A DNA stretch of 54,828 nt from an uncultured Pseudomonadota bacterium (GCA_900696485.1 CAADGG010000099.1:1-54828), one strand, 5' to 3'. Shown: positions 35,386 to 46,741, numbered from the stretch's first letter. Translations and numbers: made by a program. Notes: generated from the sequence alone by a model not told the origin.

Positions 35386-36492
35386 TCACGGGTCCCGTTC
35401 GAGCCGGGCGAGCGCCCAGCGCGCCGCCTCCGCGAGCGTCGGATCCTCGCTCGTCGCATGGCGGGCGAGCAGCGGCGCAAGGCTCGGATCGCCGCTGTTC
35501 CCGGCGGCGATCAGCGCGTTGCGAAGCAGCCCGCGGCGCTTGGTCCGGCGCAGCGCCGTGCGCCGGGTGGCCCCTCGCCAGGCTTCCTCGTCGAGTGCCA
35601 GCAGCCACGCGAGCGCCGGACGCACCCACTCCGCCCGCGGCGTGATCCGCTCGCGCAGGGCGGCCCGGTCGGGCGGAACCTGGCGGCGGCGACGGGTGTT
35701 CCACGGGCAGACCTCCTGGCACACGTCACAGCCGAACACCCATGTCCCCTGCCCGGCGCGCAGCGGCTCCGGGATGTCGCCGCGCAACTCGATCGTCGTG
35801 TACGACAGGCAACGCGTCGCATCGAGAACATGCGGCGCTGCGAACGCATCCGTCGGACAGGCGTCGAGGCACGCGCGGCAGCTTCCGCAGTGGTCCGGCT
35901 CGGGAGGGTCTGCAGGCAGCTCGAGATCCATCAGCAGCACGCCGAGGAACAGGTACGAGCCGAGCTGTGGATCGATCAGGCAGGTGTTGCGACCGATCCA
36001 GCCGATCCCCGCCCGTGCGGCGAGCGAGCGTTCGAGCAGCGGGCCGGTATCGACGTACGCCCGCGACTGCACGGGCCGGCCGACGAGCGGCTCGAGCGCG
36101 TCACCGAGCGCCCGCAGCGGGCGGAGCATCACGTCGTGGTAGTCCTCGCCGCCGGCCATCCGGGCAACCCGGCCGGCCGGCGGAACGGGGGCGGATCCGG
36201 CGTCGGATCCGGCCCCGGTGCGCGGCGCGGACGGCGTGTCGTAGACGAGCCCGACGACCAGCGCGGTGCGCGCCCAGTCGAAGCGACGCCGCGGATCGAT
36301 CCGCTCTTCGACCCGGCGCGCCAACCAGCCCATCTCGCCGTGCCGGCCGCGCGCGATCCACGCATGCAACGACTCGTCTTCCGGCGTCGGCTCGCCGAGC
36401 CGCGCGATGCCCGCGCGATCGAAGCCGAGCGCCAGCGCGAGCGCCTTGACGCGCTCGGCCAGCGTCGACGGCTCTACGGGATGCTCCTCCAC
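35386..36492 (-). CDS. queG: epoxyqueuosine reductase QueG
   Basis: Cobalamin- and Fe-S-dependent enzyme of 368 residues that reduces epoxyqueuosine to queuosine at tRNA position 34. The N-terminal reductase-like domain contains GEDYHDVM and the active-site region RAYVDTGPLLER. Two ferredoxin-type clusters follow (CGSCRACLDACPT and FGCDVCQEVCPWN), then a HEAT-like C-terminus for tRNA binding. Length matches the E. coli enzyme. The GTG at 36492 is the most plausible start; no good ribosome site precedes it, and the frame is open further upstream. Confidence 0.93.
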   Translation of the reverse strand: MEEHPVEPSTLAERVKALALALGFDRAGIARLGEPTPEDESLHAWIARGRHGEMGWLARRVEERIDPRRRFDWARTALVVGLVYDTPSAPRTGAGSDAGSAPVPPAGRVARMAGGEDYHDVMLRPLRALGDALEPLVGRPVQSRAYVDTGPLLERSLAARAGIGWIGRNTCLIDPQLGSYLFLGVLLMDLELPADPPEPDHCGSCRACLDACPTDAFAAPHVLDATRCLSYTTIELRGDIPEPLRAGQGTWVFGCDVCQEVCPWNTRRRRQVPPDRAALRERITPRAEWVRPALAWLLALDEEAWRGATRRTALRRTKRRGLLRNALIAAGNSGDPSLAPLLARHATSEDPTLAEAARWALARLERDP

Positions 36493-36693
36493 CGCGCTAC
36501 CATCGCATGCCCATGGCTTTCGCACCCGTCCCGATCGCCGGCGTCTCCGACGTTCGGCGCCAGCGCAACGCGACCTCCCTCTCCCGGCGTGCGGAAAGCT
36601 CGTGACGCCCCCTGACGGCCGTGGCCCCCGGCGCGAGGTTCCGCACGACCTCGCCATCCGGCCGCTCGGCGACCCCCCTGCGACGGAGGACTC

Positions 36694-37164
36694 GTGGCGA
36701 TCGAAGTAGGCAAGAAGGCGCCGGCATTCCGGCTCGCGGATGCGGACGGTCATCCGGTCGCACTGGCGGATTTCGCCGGTCGCGATCTCATCCTGTACTT
36801 CTACCCGAGGGACGACACGCCGGGTTGCACCAAGGAGGCGTGCGGATTCCGCGACGCGTGGAAGCAGATCCAGAAGCTCGGCGCCGTCGTCGTCGGCGTC
36901 TCGCCGGACTCCCGCGCCACCCACCAGAAGTTTGCCGGCAAGTACAAGCTACCGTTCCCGCTGCTCTCGGATCCGGACAAGAAGGTGATGCAGAAATACG
37001 GCGCGTTCGGCGAGAAGACGATGTACGGCAAGAAGGTCACCGGCGTGATCCGCTCGACGGTCTGGATCGGGCCGGACGGCAAGGTCAAGAAGCACTGGTC
37101 GCGCGTCGCGAAGGCCGAGGCCCATCCGGCCCAGGTGCTCGACGCGTTGCAGGGGGACGTGTAG
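36694..37164 (+). CDS. bcp: peroxiredoxin (BCP/PrxQ type)
   Basis: Thiol peroxidase of 156 residues. The peroxidatic Cys is in FYPRDDTPGCTKEACGF, which also provides the nearby second Cys of the PrxQ/BCP 'CxxxxC' arrangement; the conserved Arg is in VIRSTVWIGPDG. It reduces hydrogen peroxide and organic hydroperoxides using thioredoxin. The GTG start has a GGAGGA ribosome site. The beta-glucosidase ATG follows the stop with no gap, so the two are co-transcribed. Confidence 0.93.
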   Translation: MAIEVGKKAPAFRLADADGHPVALADFAGRDLILYFYPRDDTPGCTKEACGFRDAWKQIQKLGAVVVGVSPDSRATHQKFAGKYKLPFPLLSDPDKKVMQKYGAFGEKTMYGKKVTGVIRSTVWIGPDGKVKKHWSRVAKAEAHPAQVLDALQGDV

Positions 37165-38526
37165 ATGGCTCGCCTCGAGTTTCCGAAGGGCTTCCACTGG
37201 GGCACCGCCACGGCGTCGTACCAGATCGAGGGCGCAACCCGGGAGGACGGCAAGGGCGAGTCCATCTGGGACCGCTTCAGCCATACGCCGGGCCGGATCA
37301 AGAACGGCTGGACGGGGGACCGTGCGTGCGATTCCTATCACCGCTACCCCGAGGACATCGCGCTGCAGAAAGAGATGGGGCTCGATAGCTACCGCTTCTC
37401 GATCGCGTGGCCGCGGATCCAGCCGAACGGCCGCGGACCGGCCAACCAGAAGGGCCTCGACTACTACCGACGGCTCAGCGAGGACCTGCTCGCGGCCGGC
37501 ATCCGGCCGTTCCCGACGCTCTATCACTGGGATCTGCCGCAAGCTCTGGAGGACGCCGGCGGGTGGCCGCATCGCGACACCGCGGCCCGCTTCGCCGAGT
37601 ACGCCGAACTCGTCGTCCGTGCGCTCGGCGATCACGTGAAGAGCTGGATGATCTTCAACGAGCCGAACATCTTCACGGTGATGGGCTACCTGATCGGCAT
37701 CCATGCGCCGGGCCGGCGCGATCCGGCGGCGTTCCTGCGCGCGACGCACGTCGTGAACCTCGCCCACGGCGAGGCCTTTCGCGCGCTGCGCGCCGCCCGC
37801 AGCGACCTCACGATCGGGACGGCGTTCAACTGCACGGCCTGTGAGCCGGCCAGCGACTCACCGGAGGACGCCGAGGCCACCGAGCGCTGGCATCGCTTCG
37901 TCAACGAGTGGTTCCTGCGCCCGGCGCTGCGCGGGGAATACCCGGCCGCGCACCCGAAGGGCCTGCCGCTCGAGGCGCTGGGGATTCGCGACGGCGACTT
38001 CGAGAAGATGCGGGCGCCGGTCGATTTCGTCGGCGTCAATCTCTACACGCGCACGATCGTCCAAGCCGCACCGGGAGACGGCGGCCCGCTGTCGCTCGGC
38101 GCGCTGCCGATCGGCCCGGTGGGTGGCTCCGAAGGGCCGCGGACCGACTTCGGCTGGGAGGTGTGGCCGAACGCGCTGCGCGACATCCTGCTGCGGATCA
38201 CCAAGGACTACGACCGGCCGGTCCTCGAAGTGACGGAGAATGGCTGTTCGTACGGGGATGAGCCCGACGCGCAAGGGGTCGTTCGCGATCTTCGGCGGAT
38301 CGAGTTCTACCGCGGCTATCTCGAGGCGGTCCACCGCGCGATCCAGGCCGGCGCCGACGTGCGCGGCTACCACGCGTGGACGCTGCTCGACAATTTCGAG
38401 TGGGCGGAAGGCTTCGCGCAGCGCTTCGGGCTCGCCTGGGTCGATTTCGATACCTGTGCGCGGACCCTCAAGGAATCGGGCCGCTGGTATGGCCAGGTGG
38501 CGCGCGAGAACGCGCTCGAGGTCTGA
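37165..38526 (+). CDS. GH1 beta-glucosidase
   Basis: Glycoside hydrolase family 1 enzyme of 453 residues. The N-terminal signature FHWGTATASYQIEGA is at 10-24; the acid/base is Glu166 in IFNEPN, the nucleophile Glu358 in VTENG, and the aglycone-site Trp pair is near LDNFEWAEGF. There is no signal peptide, so it hydrolyses imported beta-glucosides in the cytosol. It begins immediately after the peroxiredoxin stop. Together with the GH13 gene at 4316 it shows some capacity for glucoside use, but no sugar transporter flanks it. Confidence 0.95.
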   Translation: MARLEFPKGFHWGTATASYQIEGATREDGKGESIWDRFSHTPGRIKNGWTGDRACDSYHRYPEDIALQKEMGLDSYRFSIAWPRIQPNGRGPANQKGLDYYRRLSEDLLAAGIRPFPTLYHWDLPQALEDAGGWPHRDTAARFAEYAELVVRALGDHVKSWMIFNEPNIFTVMGYLIGIHAPGRRDPAAFLRATHVVNLAHGEAFRALRAARSDLTIGTAFNCTACEPASDSPEDAEATERWHRFVNEWFLRPALRGEYPAAHPKGLPLEALGIRDGDFEKMRAPVDFVGVNLYTRTIVQAAPGDGGPLSLGALPIGPVGGSEGPRTDFGWEVWPNALRDILLRITKDYDRPVLEVTENGCSYGDEPDAQGVVRDLRRIEFYRGYLEAVHRAIQAGADVRGYHAWTLLDNFEWAEGFAQRFGLAWVDFDTCARTLKESGRWYGQVARENALEV

Positions 38527-38559
38527 TCGGGCCGACGCGGATCTCGGGAGCGACACGGT

Positions 38560-39636
38560 ATGGATTCGTCGGCCTTGTTCTGGCTCGTCCTGGGCCTCGT
38601 GAGCCTCGTTGCGGGCGGCGAGCTGCTGGTGCGCGGTGCGGCGCGGCTCGCGACGCTGTTCGGGCTCTCCCCGCTCGTGATCGGCCTCACCGTCGTCGCG
38701 ATGGGCACCAGCGCGCCGGAGCTGGCGGTCTCGCTCCATGCCGGCTTCGCCGGCCAGCCCGAACTGGCGATGGGCAACGTCGTCGGCAGCAACATCGCGA
38801 ACGTGCTGCTGATCCTCGGTGTCGCCGCCGTCCTCACGCCGCTCGTCGTGCAGGCGCAGATCGTGCGGCGGGAAGTGCCGATCGGAATCGTCGCGGCGCT
38901 CGCCGTGACGGCCCTGGCCCTCGACGGGCGGATCGGCCGGGTGGACGGCGCGCTGCTGACCGTCGCCCTGATCGGCTACACGGCCTACACCGTCGCCGAG
39001 AGCCGGCGGGAGACCCGTGCGGTGCGCGAGGAGTACGCCGAGGAGTTCGGCACCCAGACGCGGCCACGGGGGGCTCTCGCCGTCTCTCGCGAAGTCGCCA
39101 TCGTCGTCGCCGGACTCGTCGTGCTGGTGCTCGGCGCCCGATGGCTCGTCGACGGCGCCATCTCGATCGCCGAGACACTCGGCATCAGCAAGGCGATCAT
39201 CGGCCTGACGATCGTCGCCATCGGCACGTCGCTGCCCGAGCTGGCGACGTCGATCATCGCCGGCCTGCACGGGCAACGCGACATTGCGATCGGTAACGCG
39301 ATCGGCAGCAACCTGTTCAACCTGCTCGCGATCCTCGGCCTCGCCGGCCTCCTCACGCCGGACGGGATCACCGTGCCGGGCGGGATCCTGCGTTTCGATC
39401 TGCCGGTCATGATCGCCGTGTCCGCCGCCTGCCTGCCGGTGTTCTTCGTCGGCCATCGGCTCGGCCGCTGGGAAGGGGTGATGTTCCTCGGCTACTACGC
39501 GGCCTATCTCCTCTACCTGGCGCTCAACGCGGTCCACCATGAGGCCCTCGACGAGTTCAGCCTCGCCATGGCTGCCTTCGTCATGCCCCTCACCGCCGTC
39601 ACCATCGCCATCCTCGTCTGGCGCACCCTCCGCTGA
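38560..39636 (+). CDS. calcium/sodium antiporter (YrbG-type CaCA family)
   Basis: Membrane exchanger of 358 residues with about ten transmembrane helices in two inverted halves. Each half has an alpha repeat: VVAMGTSAPELAVSLHA with GNVVGSNIANVLLILG, then IVAIGTSLPELATSIIAG with GNAIGSNLFNLLAILG. The acidic residue in each PEL is the ion ligand. The halves are linked by a short cytosolic loop of charged residues. GGGAGCG serves as ribosome site. Repeat copy E begins 15 bp after the stop. Confidence 0.93.
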   Translation: MDSSALFWLVLGLVSLVAGGELLVRGAARLATLFGLSPLVIGLTVVAMGTSAPELAVSLHAGFAGQPELAMGNVVGSNIANVLLILGVAAVLTPLVVQAQIVRREVPIGIVAALAVTALALDGRIGRVDGALLTVALIGYTAYTVAESRRETRAVREEYAEEFGTQTRPRGALAVSREVAIVVAGLVVLVLGARWLVDGAISIAETLGISKAIIGLTIVAIGTSLPELATSIIAGLHGQRDIAIGNAIGSNLFNLLAILGLAGLLTPDGITVPGGILRFDLPVMIAVSAACLPVFFVGHRLGRWEGVMFLGYYAAYLLYLALNAVHHEALDEFSLAMAAFVMPLTAVTIAILVWRTLR

Positions 39637-39651
39637 CCCCAACCCCCCGTC

Positions 39652-39687
39652 GTCAAGAAAGGGGTCGGGTTGGATTCGTCAACTTTT
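39652..39687 (+). repeat. repeat copy E: single arm overlapping the sixA 3' end
   Basis: It reads GTCAAGAAAGGGGTCGGGTT, GGATTC, GTCAACTTTT on the plus strand, with no inverted partner. The last nine bases encode the final Lys-Ser-stop of the minus-strand phosphatase gene, so the repeat supplies that gene's stop codon. Confidence 0.88.
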
Positions 39688-40206
39688 CAGCGACGGATGG
39701 GCGAGGCCCGCCATCTGCCCGGCGCTCCTCAGCCCGCGCAGCCGGCCGGCCCCCGGGTGCGGGCGGCCAGCGAACTCGATGTGCGCGACGCTGGCCGTCC
39801 CGAGTGAGACAGCGGGCGCATCTCCCCCGGCCGTCGCTAGCGCCACCAGGTCTCCGAGGCCCGGCATGTGCCCGATGATGGCGATGGTGGCGTCGGGCTC
39901 GAACCGATCGAGCACGGCCAGCATCGTCGCGGCCGACGCTCGCCCGTCGAGTTCGCCGAGCGTCTCGAGGATCGGCGGCTGCGCCTGGGTGTCGGCCGCC
40001 AGCTCGCACGCCACGATGTCGGCGGTCTCCTGCGCGCGCCGCAGCGGGCTCACGAGGATCCGGTCGATGACGACGCCGAGTGATCGCAGTCCCGCACCGA
40101 CGCCCGCGACCTCCCGCCGGCCCCGATCGGTCAGGGAACGGCCCGCGTCCGCTTCCCCCGCCGCTGCGGCCGCGGCCTCCCCGTGCCTCACGACGTAGAG
40201 TTCCAT
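39679..40206 (-). CDS. sixA: phosphohistidine phosphatase SixA-like protein
   Basis: Histidine-phosphatase superfamily protein of 175 residues. The phosphoacceptor His is in VVRHGEA (H8), the second Arg in SPLRRAQETA, and the second His in IIGHMPGL. Short SixA members dephosphorylate phosphohistidine in phosphotransfer proteins. The ATG is 7 nt after a TAGAAT -10 box without SD. The C-terminal codons and the stop are provided by repeat copy E, so the tail may have been changed by the repeat's arrival. Confidence 0.88.
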   Translation of the reverse strand: MELYVVRHGEAAAAAAGEADAGRSLTDRGRREVAGVGAGLRSLGVVIDRILVSPLRRAQETADIVACELAADTQAQPPILETLGELDGRASAATMLAVLDRFEPDATIAIIGHMPGLGDLVALATAGGDAPAVSLGTASVAHIEFAGRPHPGAGRLRGLRSAGQMAGLAHPSLKS

Positions 40207-40213
40207 GCTCGAG

Positions 40214-40219
40214 ATTCTA
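40214..40219 (-). promoter_or_regulatory. -10 box TAGAAT placed for a leaderless sixA start
   Basis: On the minus strand TAGAAT is followed by 7 nt (CTCGAGC) and then the ATG at 40206. This is the clearest leaderless case in the window. Confidence 0.6.
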
Positions 40220-40347
40220 CCCCGCACCATTCCGTCACGGTCCGCGCGCACCGGCCCCGCCGCGGGTCTGCCTTCACGGCGCGCCCCCGCGAAAGGACCT
40301 GGCGCGGCGGATCCGCGGCGCGCCTCGAGGTGCTGCGATGCGCTGGT

Positions 40348-40358
40348 GGTGCTATATC
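40348..40358 (+). promoter_or_regulatory. extended -10 for the PqqA-like gene
   Basis: TGCTATATC (TG at 40350-40351, hexamer TATATC at 40353-40358) matches the extended -10 pattern TGnTATAAT well. The same nonamer occurs ahead of the aldehyde dehydrogenase gene at 48977. The leader would be about 18 nt and includes GGAGG at 40372-40376. Confidence 0.5.
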
Positions 40359-40382
40359 GAGGGGGTCCTCGGGAGGTCTTCG

Positions 40383-40553
40383 ATGCCCGTTCACGACCGC
40401 CTGCATCCCGAAGCCCCGCACACGAAGCGCCCGTCCGCGATGCGCGCTCGCCGCGAGACGACTCGAGCCTGGCAGCGTCCGGCGTTCGAAGTCGTGTGTC
40501 TCGCGTGCGAGATCAGCGCCTACGCTCCGGACGAGGGCGAGCCGCTCTTCTGA
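40383..40553 (+). CDS. pqqA: PqqA-like precursor peptide
   Basis: Peptide of 56 residues with a strong ribosome site (GGAGG, 6-nt spacing). The C-terminal half reads WQRPAFEVVCLACEISAY and then APDEGEPLF. This matches the PqqA pattern: Trp, basic residue, Pro, a hydrophobic stretch, then Glu-Val/Ile-Thr/Ser-x-Tyr. Glu43 and Tyr47 have the i/i+4 spacing of the residues that PqqE cross-links to make pyrroloquinoline quinone. The Arg-rich N-terminal 29 residues exceed usual PqqA length (roughly 22-40); an internal ATG at 40440 would give 37 residues but lacks an SD. No pqqB-E genes are in the window. Confidence 0.62.
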   Translation: MPVHDRLHPEAPHTKRPSAMRARRETTRAWQRPAFEVVCLACEISAYAPDEGEPLF

Positions 40554-40605
40554 GCCGCACGGCTCCGGCGGGCTCCGGCCGTCGCTCTGCGGCCCTTCAG
40601 AAGCC

Positions 40606-41337
40606 ATGAACCCGTCCCCGTCCGACACCGCTCCGCGCGGCTGGTTCGCCTCCGTGCGCAAGACGCTGGCCGGCTACTTCGTCGCGGGCCTGCTCGTCAT
40701 CACTCCGATCGCGGTGACCGGATGGGTCGTCGCGTGGGTCGTCGAGCGACTCGACAACGCGATCCTGCCGCACCTGTTGCGGGTCATCGGGCTCGAACAG
40801 GCGCCCCGGATCCCGTTCGTCGGAGCGATCTTCACGATCCTCGTGATCCTGCTGCTCGGCGTCATCGCGCGCCATTTCTTCGGCCTCGAGCTGCTGCGGA
40901 TCGGTGAGCGTCTGCTGGCGCGTGTGCCGGTGGCGCGCAGCATCTACGGCGGCGTGAAGCAGTTGCTCGAGACGATCTTCCTGACCAGCAGCGCGCGACA
41001 GTTCCGGCGTGTCGTGTTGATCGAGTACCCGCGCAAGGGCATCTATTCGCTGGCGTTCACGACCGGCCCGGCGCAGGGCCTGGTGCAGGACGAGACGCCG
41101 GAACTCGTCATCAGTTGTTTCGTCCCGACGACGCCGAATCCGACGTCCGGCTTCTTCCTGCTCGTCCCGGAGCGCGAGCTGCAGACACTCGACATGTCGG
41201 TCGAGGACGCCTTCAAGCTGATCATGTCGGCCGGGCTGGTGGCCCCGGAGCGCAAGCCAGGGCAAGCCGCGAACCTTCCCCCGGCCGTCCCCGCGGCGGT
41301 GGCCCCGGTCGCCGCCGGGCCGGAGAACCCGTCATGA
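40606..41337 (+). CDS. DUF502 membrane protein
   Basis: Protein of 243 residues with two transmembrane helices: GYFVAGLLVITPIAVTGWVV near 23-42, and IFTILVILLLGVIARHFFG near 75-93. A conserved soluble domain (RVPVARSIYGGVKQLLETI, VVLIEYPRKGIYSLAFTTG, VPTTPNPTSGFFLLVP) follows. This is the DUF502 layout; function is unknown. The C-terminus is Ala/Pro-rich and less conserved. It starts 52 bp after the PqqA-like stop and overlaps the next gene by 4 bp. Confidence 0.9.
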   Translation: MNPSPSDTAPRGWFASVRKTLAGYFVAGLLVITPIAVTGWVVAWVVERLDNAILPHLLRVIGLEQAPRIPFVGAIFTILVILLLGVIARHFFGLELLRIGERLLARVPVARSIYGGVKQLLETIFLTSSARQFRRVVLIEYPRKGIYSLAFTTGPAQGLVQDETPELVISCFVPTTPNPTSGFFLLVPERELQTLDMSVEDAFKLIMSAGLVAPERKPGQAANLPPAVPAAVAPVAAGPENPS

Positions 41338-41678
41338 GCGAGCTCGCTTCGAAGTCGTGCGTGCCGTGCCACGACGGCGCCCAGCCTCTGCACGGCGCCG
41401 CGCTGCTGCGGCTGCACCACCAGCTCGGACCCGACGGCAACGGCTGGCGGATCGTCGACGAGCACCACCTCGAGAAGGACTACCGCTTCCGCGACTTCGC
41501 GCAGGCTCTCGCGTTCGTGAACCGCGTCGGCGCGCTAGCCGAGGAGCAGGCCCACCACCCGGACCTCCTGCTCGCCTGGGGCCGGGTGCGGGTGCAGATC
41601 TGGACGCACCGGATCGACGGCCTCACCGAGAGCGACTTCGTGTTCGCGGCCCGCAGCGACCGGCTCCTGCCCGGCTGA
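41334..41678 (+). CDS. phhB: 4a-hydroxytetrahydrobiopterin dehydratase
   Basis: Pterin-4a-carbinolamine dehydratase of 114 residues. The catalytic signature is EEQAHHPDLLLAWGRVRVQIWTH with the family His-His-Pro, and FRDFAQALAFVNRVG is the conserved helix. It recycles tetrahydropterin for aromatic amino-acid hydroxylases; no hydroxylase gene is here, and stand-alone copies with moonlighting roles are common. The N-terminal CVPC motif is unusual. It is coupled to DUF502 by an ATGA overlap. Confidence 0.88.
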   Translation: MSELASKSCVPCHDGAQPLHGAALLRLHHQLGPDGNGWRIVDEHHLEKDYRFRDFAQALAFVNRVGALAEEQAHHPDLLLAWGRVRVQIWTHRIDGLTESDFVFAARSDRLLPG

Positions 41679-41720
41679 CGCGAACGGACCGGTCCCGGTT
41701 CCGTCGCTCCGATCCGGCGC

Positions 41721-44420
41721 TCAATCGAGCAACTGGCGCAGTACGTAGGACAGGATCCCGCCGTGCGCGTAGTAGTCGGCCTCGGTGGCGCCGTCGATGC
41801 GCACCCGCACGTCGAACTCCCGCACAGTCCCGTCGTCCGCCAGCGCGCGAACCCGCACTTGGCGACCGCTCGCGAAGCCGGACGCGATCCCGTCCGCGAG
41901 ACCCAGCACGTCGTAGCGCTCCCGGCCAGTGAGGCCCAGCGACTCGGCGCTGTCGCCGGGCAGGAACTCGAGCGGCAGGATCCCCATCCCGATCCGGTTC
42001 GAGCGGTGGATGCGTTCGTAGCTCTGGGCCAGCACGACGCGGACGCCGAGCAGCAGGGGTCCCTTCGCGGCCCAGTCGCGACTCGAGCCGGACCCGTACT
42101 CCTTGCCGGCGATCACCAGCAGCGGCGTTCCGGCTTCGCGATAGCGCTCCGCGGCGTCGAAGATCGACATCGGCTCGCCATCCGGCAGATGCTGCGTGAC
42201 GCCGCCCTCGGTGCCGGGCGCCAGTTGGTTGCGCAGCCGCACGTTCGCAAACGTGCCGCGCACCATCACCTCGTGATTGCCGCGCCGCGAGCCGTACGAG
42301 TTGAAGTCCGGCGGCTCGACGCCGTGGTCCCGCAGATAGCGCGCGGCCGGAGAGTTCTGCGCGATCGAGCCCGCCGGCGAGATGTGGTCCGTCGTGACGC
42401 TGTCGCCGAGCAACGCGAGAACGCGCGCGCCCCGGATCTCTTCGACGGCTTCCGGCTCGCGCGACATGCCGATGAAGTACGGCGGCTGGCGCACGTAGGT
42501 CGAATCGGGCTCCCACGCAAAACTCTCCCCGGCCGGCACCGGCAGCTCGTTCCAGCGCGCGTCGCCGGCGAACACGTCGGCGTAGGTCTCTTCGAAGAGC
42601 GCAGCCGTGACGTAGCGCGTGACGAAATCCTGGATCTCGTGCGCCGAGGGCCAGAGATCCGCGAGGAACACCGGCTTGCCATCCCGGTCGGCGCCGAGCG
42701 GCTCGCGGGTGAGATCGAGGTCCACCCGGCCGGCCAGCGCATACGCCACCACCAGCGGCGGAGACATCAGATAGTTGGCGCGCACGGCGGGATGCACGCG
42801 CGCCTCGAAGTTGCGATTGCCCGACAGCACGGAGGCGACGACGAGCCCGCCGCGCTCGATACCCTCGGCCACCGGCTCCGGCAACGGACCCGAGTTCCCG
42901 ATGCAGGTCGTGCAGCCGTAGCCGACGACCTGGAAGCGGAGCTGCTCGAGATACGGCAGCAGCCCGGAGTCCTCCAGATAGCGCGTCACCACCTGGGAAC
43001 CCGGCGCCAGCGACGTCTTCACCCACGGCTGGGTCTCGAGTCCGCGTTCGACGGCCTTCTTGGCGACGAGCCCCGCCGCGAGCATCACGCTCGGGTTCGA
43101 CGTGTTCGTGCAGCTCGTGATCGCCGCGATCACGACCGACCCGTCGCGCAACGGCCAGCGCGCGCCCTCGAGTTCGATCTCGACGGCGCCATCACCCTGC
43201 CCCGGCTTGCGCTTCGTCAGCTCCGGCAACGCCTTCGCGAACGAAGCCTTCGCCTGCGACAGCGCCACGCGGTCCTGCGGGCGACGCGGGCCGGCAAGAC
43301 TCGGCTCGATCGAAGCGAGATCGAGGGAGAGCCGCTCCGAGTACTCGGCGGGCGGCGTATCGGCATCGTGGAACAGCCCCTGCGCCCGCGTGTAGGCCTC
43401 GACGAGCTGGACCTGCTCTGCGCTCCGTCCCGAGAGCCGCAGGTAGCGCAGCGTCTCCTTGTCGACCGGGAACATCCCGCAGGTCGCGCCGTATTCGGGA
43501 CACATGTTCGAGATCGTCGCCCGGTCCGCCAGCGGCAGTGCGGCGAGCCCCGAGCCGTGGAACTCGACGAACTTCCCGACGACGCCGTGCTGGCGCAGCA
43601 TCTCCGTCACCCGCAGGACCAGGTCCGTCGCGGTGGCGCCCTCGCGCAGGCGGCCGGTCAGCTCGACGCCGACCACCTGCGGCACCAGCATCGCGACCGG
43701 CTGCCCGAGCATCGCCGCTTCCGCCTCGATGCCGCCGACACCCCAGCCGAGCACGCCGAGCCCGTTCACCATGGTCGTGTGGGAATCGGTGCCGACGAGC
43801 GTGTCCGGATAGACCAGCGGCGCATCGCCGGAGCTCGCCGCCTCGCGGGTGAACACCACGCGCGCCAGGTACTCGAGATTCACCTGGTGCACGATGCCGG
43901 TCTCGGGCGGCACCACCTTGAAGTTCTCGAATGCGCTCTGTCCCCAGCGCAGGAACGTGTAGCGCTCGCGGTTGCGCTGGTACTCGAGTTCGACGTTGCG
44001 CTCGAAGGCCGTTGCGGACCCGAACGCATCCACCTGCACCGAATGGTCGATCACCAGCTCCACCGGCTGCAGCGGGTTGATCTTCCCGGCCTCGCCGCCG
44101 AACGCGACCATCGCATCGCGCATGGCCGCGAGGTCGACGACGCACGGCACGCCGGTGAAATCCTGCAGCACGACGCGGGCGGGACGGAACGAGATCTCCC
44201 GGTCCGGCTCGGCGCTCGCCTGCCAGCGCGCGAGGCCCTCGATCTGGTCGGCGGTCACGCTGCGGCCGTCTTCGTGGCGAACCAGGTTCTCGAGCAGCAC
44301 GCGGAGCGAGAACGGCAGCCGCCGGATCGGGAGACCGCGCTCCTCGAGCGCCGCCAACGCGAAGTACTGGTAGTCCCGATCGCCCACGCGGAGCGTGCGC
44401 CGTGCGTCGAAGCTGCCCAT
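41721..44420 (-). CDS. acnA: aconitate hydratase AcnA
   Basis: TCA-cycle enzyme of 899 residues of the AcnA/IRP1 type, interconverting citrate and isocitrate with a 4Fe-4S cluster. Cluster cysteines are in [12 protein letters not shown] and [11 protein letters not shown]; the swivel domain starts near [14 protein letters not shown] and carries [13 protein letters not shown]. Start [13 protein letters not shown] matches the family, with GGGAGGG as ribosome site 5 nt before the ATG. It is divergent from thiC; a possible -10 (TAGGTT on the minus strand, 44498-44503) would give a 70-nt leader containing an imperfect 14-nt tandem repeat. Confidence 0.97.
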   Translation of the reverse strand: MGSFDARRTLRVGDRDYQYFALAALEERGLPIRRLPFSLRVLLENLVRHEDGRSVTADQIEGLARWQASAEPDREISFRPARVVLQDFTGVPCVVDLAAMRDAMVAFGGEAGKINPLQPVELVIDHSVQVDAFGSATAFERNVELEYQRNRERYTFLRWGQSAFENFKVVPPETGIVHQVNLEYLARVVFTREAASSGDAPLVYPDTLVGTDSHTTMVNGLGVLGWGVGGIEAEAAMLGQPVAMLVPQVVGVELTGRLREGATATDLVLRVTEMLRQHGVVGKFVEFHGSGLAALPLADRATISNMCPEYGATCGMFPVDKETLRYLRLSGRSAEQVQLVEAYTRAQGLFHDADTPPAEYSERLSLDLASIEPSLAGPRRPQDRVALSQAKASFAKALPELTKRKPGQGDGAVEIELEGARWPLRDGSVVIAAITSCTNTSNPSVMLAAGLVAKKAVERGLETQPWVKTSLAPGSQVVTRYLEDSGLLPYLEQLRFQVVGYGCTTCIGNSGPLPEPVAEGIERGGLVVASVLSGNRNFEARVHPAVRANYLMSPPLVVAYALAGRVDLDLTREPLGADRDGKPVFLADLWPSAHEIQDFVTRYVTAALFEETYADVFAGDARWNELPVPAGESFAWEPDSTYVRQPPYFIGMSREPEAVEEIRGARVLALLGDSVTTDHISPAGSIAQNSPAARYLRDHGVEPPDFNSYGSRRGNHEVMVRGTFANVRLRNQLAPGTEGGVTQHLPDGEPMSIFDAAERYREAGTPLLVIAGKEYGSGSSRDWAAKGPLLLGVRVVLAQSYERIHRSNRIGMGILPLEFLPGDSAESLGLTGRERYDVLGLADGIASGFASGRQVRVRALADDGTVREFDVRVRIDGATEADYYAHGGILSYVLRQLLD

Positions 44421-44577
44421 CGATGCCCTCCCGACTGGATCCGAGGTTCTGGATGCGAGGCTCCCGGCCGGCGCGAGCGGCGGCACGGCGGACCCACAAC
44501 CTAACGATTCCGCGCGCCCGGGTGAAACGCCGGGGCGAAATCCGGGCTTGCCGGTGCCGACCCGCCGGGATCGACGC

Positions 44578-44583
44578 TAGACT
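44578..44583 (+). promoter_or_regulatory. candidate -10 TAGACT for thiC
   Basis: TAGACT lies so that transcription would begin at about 44590, exactly at the 5' edge of the TPP aptamer. A clear -35 hexamer is not seen. Confidence 0.45.
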
Positions 44584-44589
44584 CCGGTC

Positions 44590-46637
<2,048 letters not shown>

Positions 46638-46638
46638 C

Positions 46639-46734
46639 GTCAAGAAAGGGGTCGGGTTCGATTCGTCAACTTTTCCCGTAGGGAAAAGTTGACGAATCGA
46701 ACCCGACCCCTTTCTTGACGACCCGTTTCTTGAC
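46639..46734. repeat. repeat copy B: 39-bp palindrome with duplicated end
   Basis: Perfectly complementary 39-nt arms (46639-46677 and 46681-46719) flank GTA. Each arm begins GTCAAGAAAGGGGTCGGGTT, then CGATTC, then GTCAACTTTTCCC. The 15 nt at 46720-46734 repeat the arm end with one mismatch (GACCCGTTTCTTGAC), as in copy C. It fills the gap between the convergent thiC and MFS genes, 1 bp after the first stop and 7 bp from the second. Confidence 0.95.
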
Positions 46735-46741
46735 GTCAGGC

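Noticed and set aside
46655..46710. GGTTCGATTC inside repeat copy B resembles a tRNA T-arm.
   Set aside because: No acceptor stem, anticodon arm or CCA context is present; the match comes from the variable middle of the repeat.
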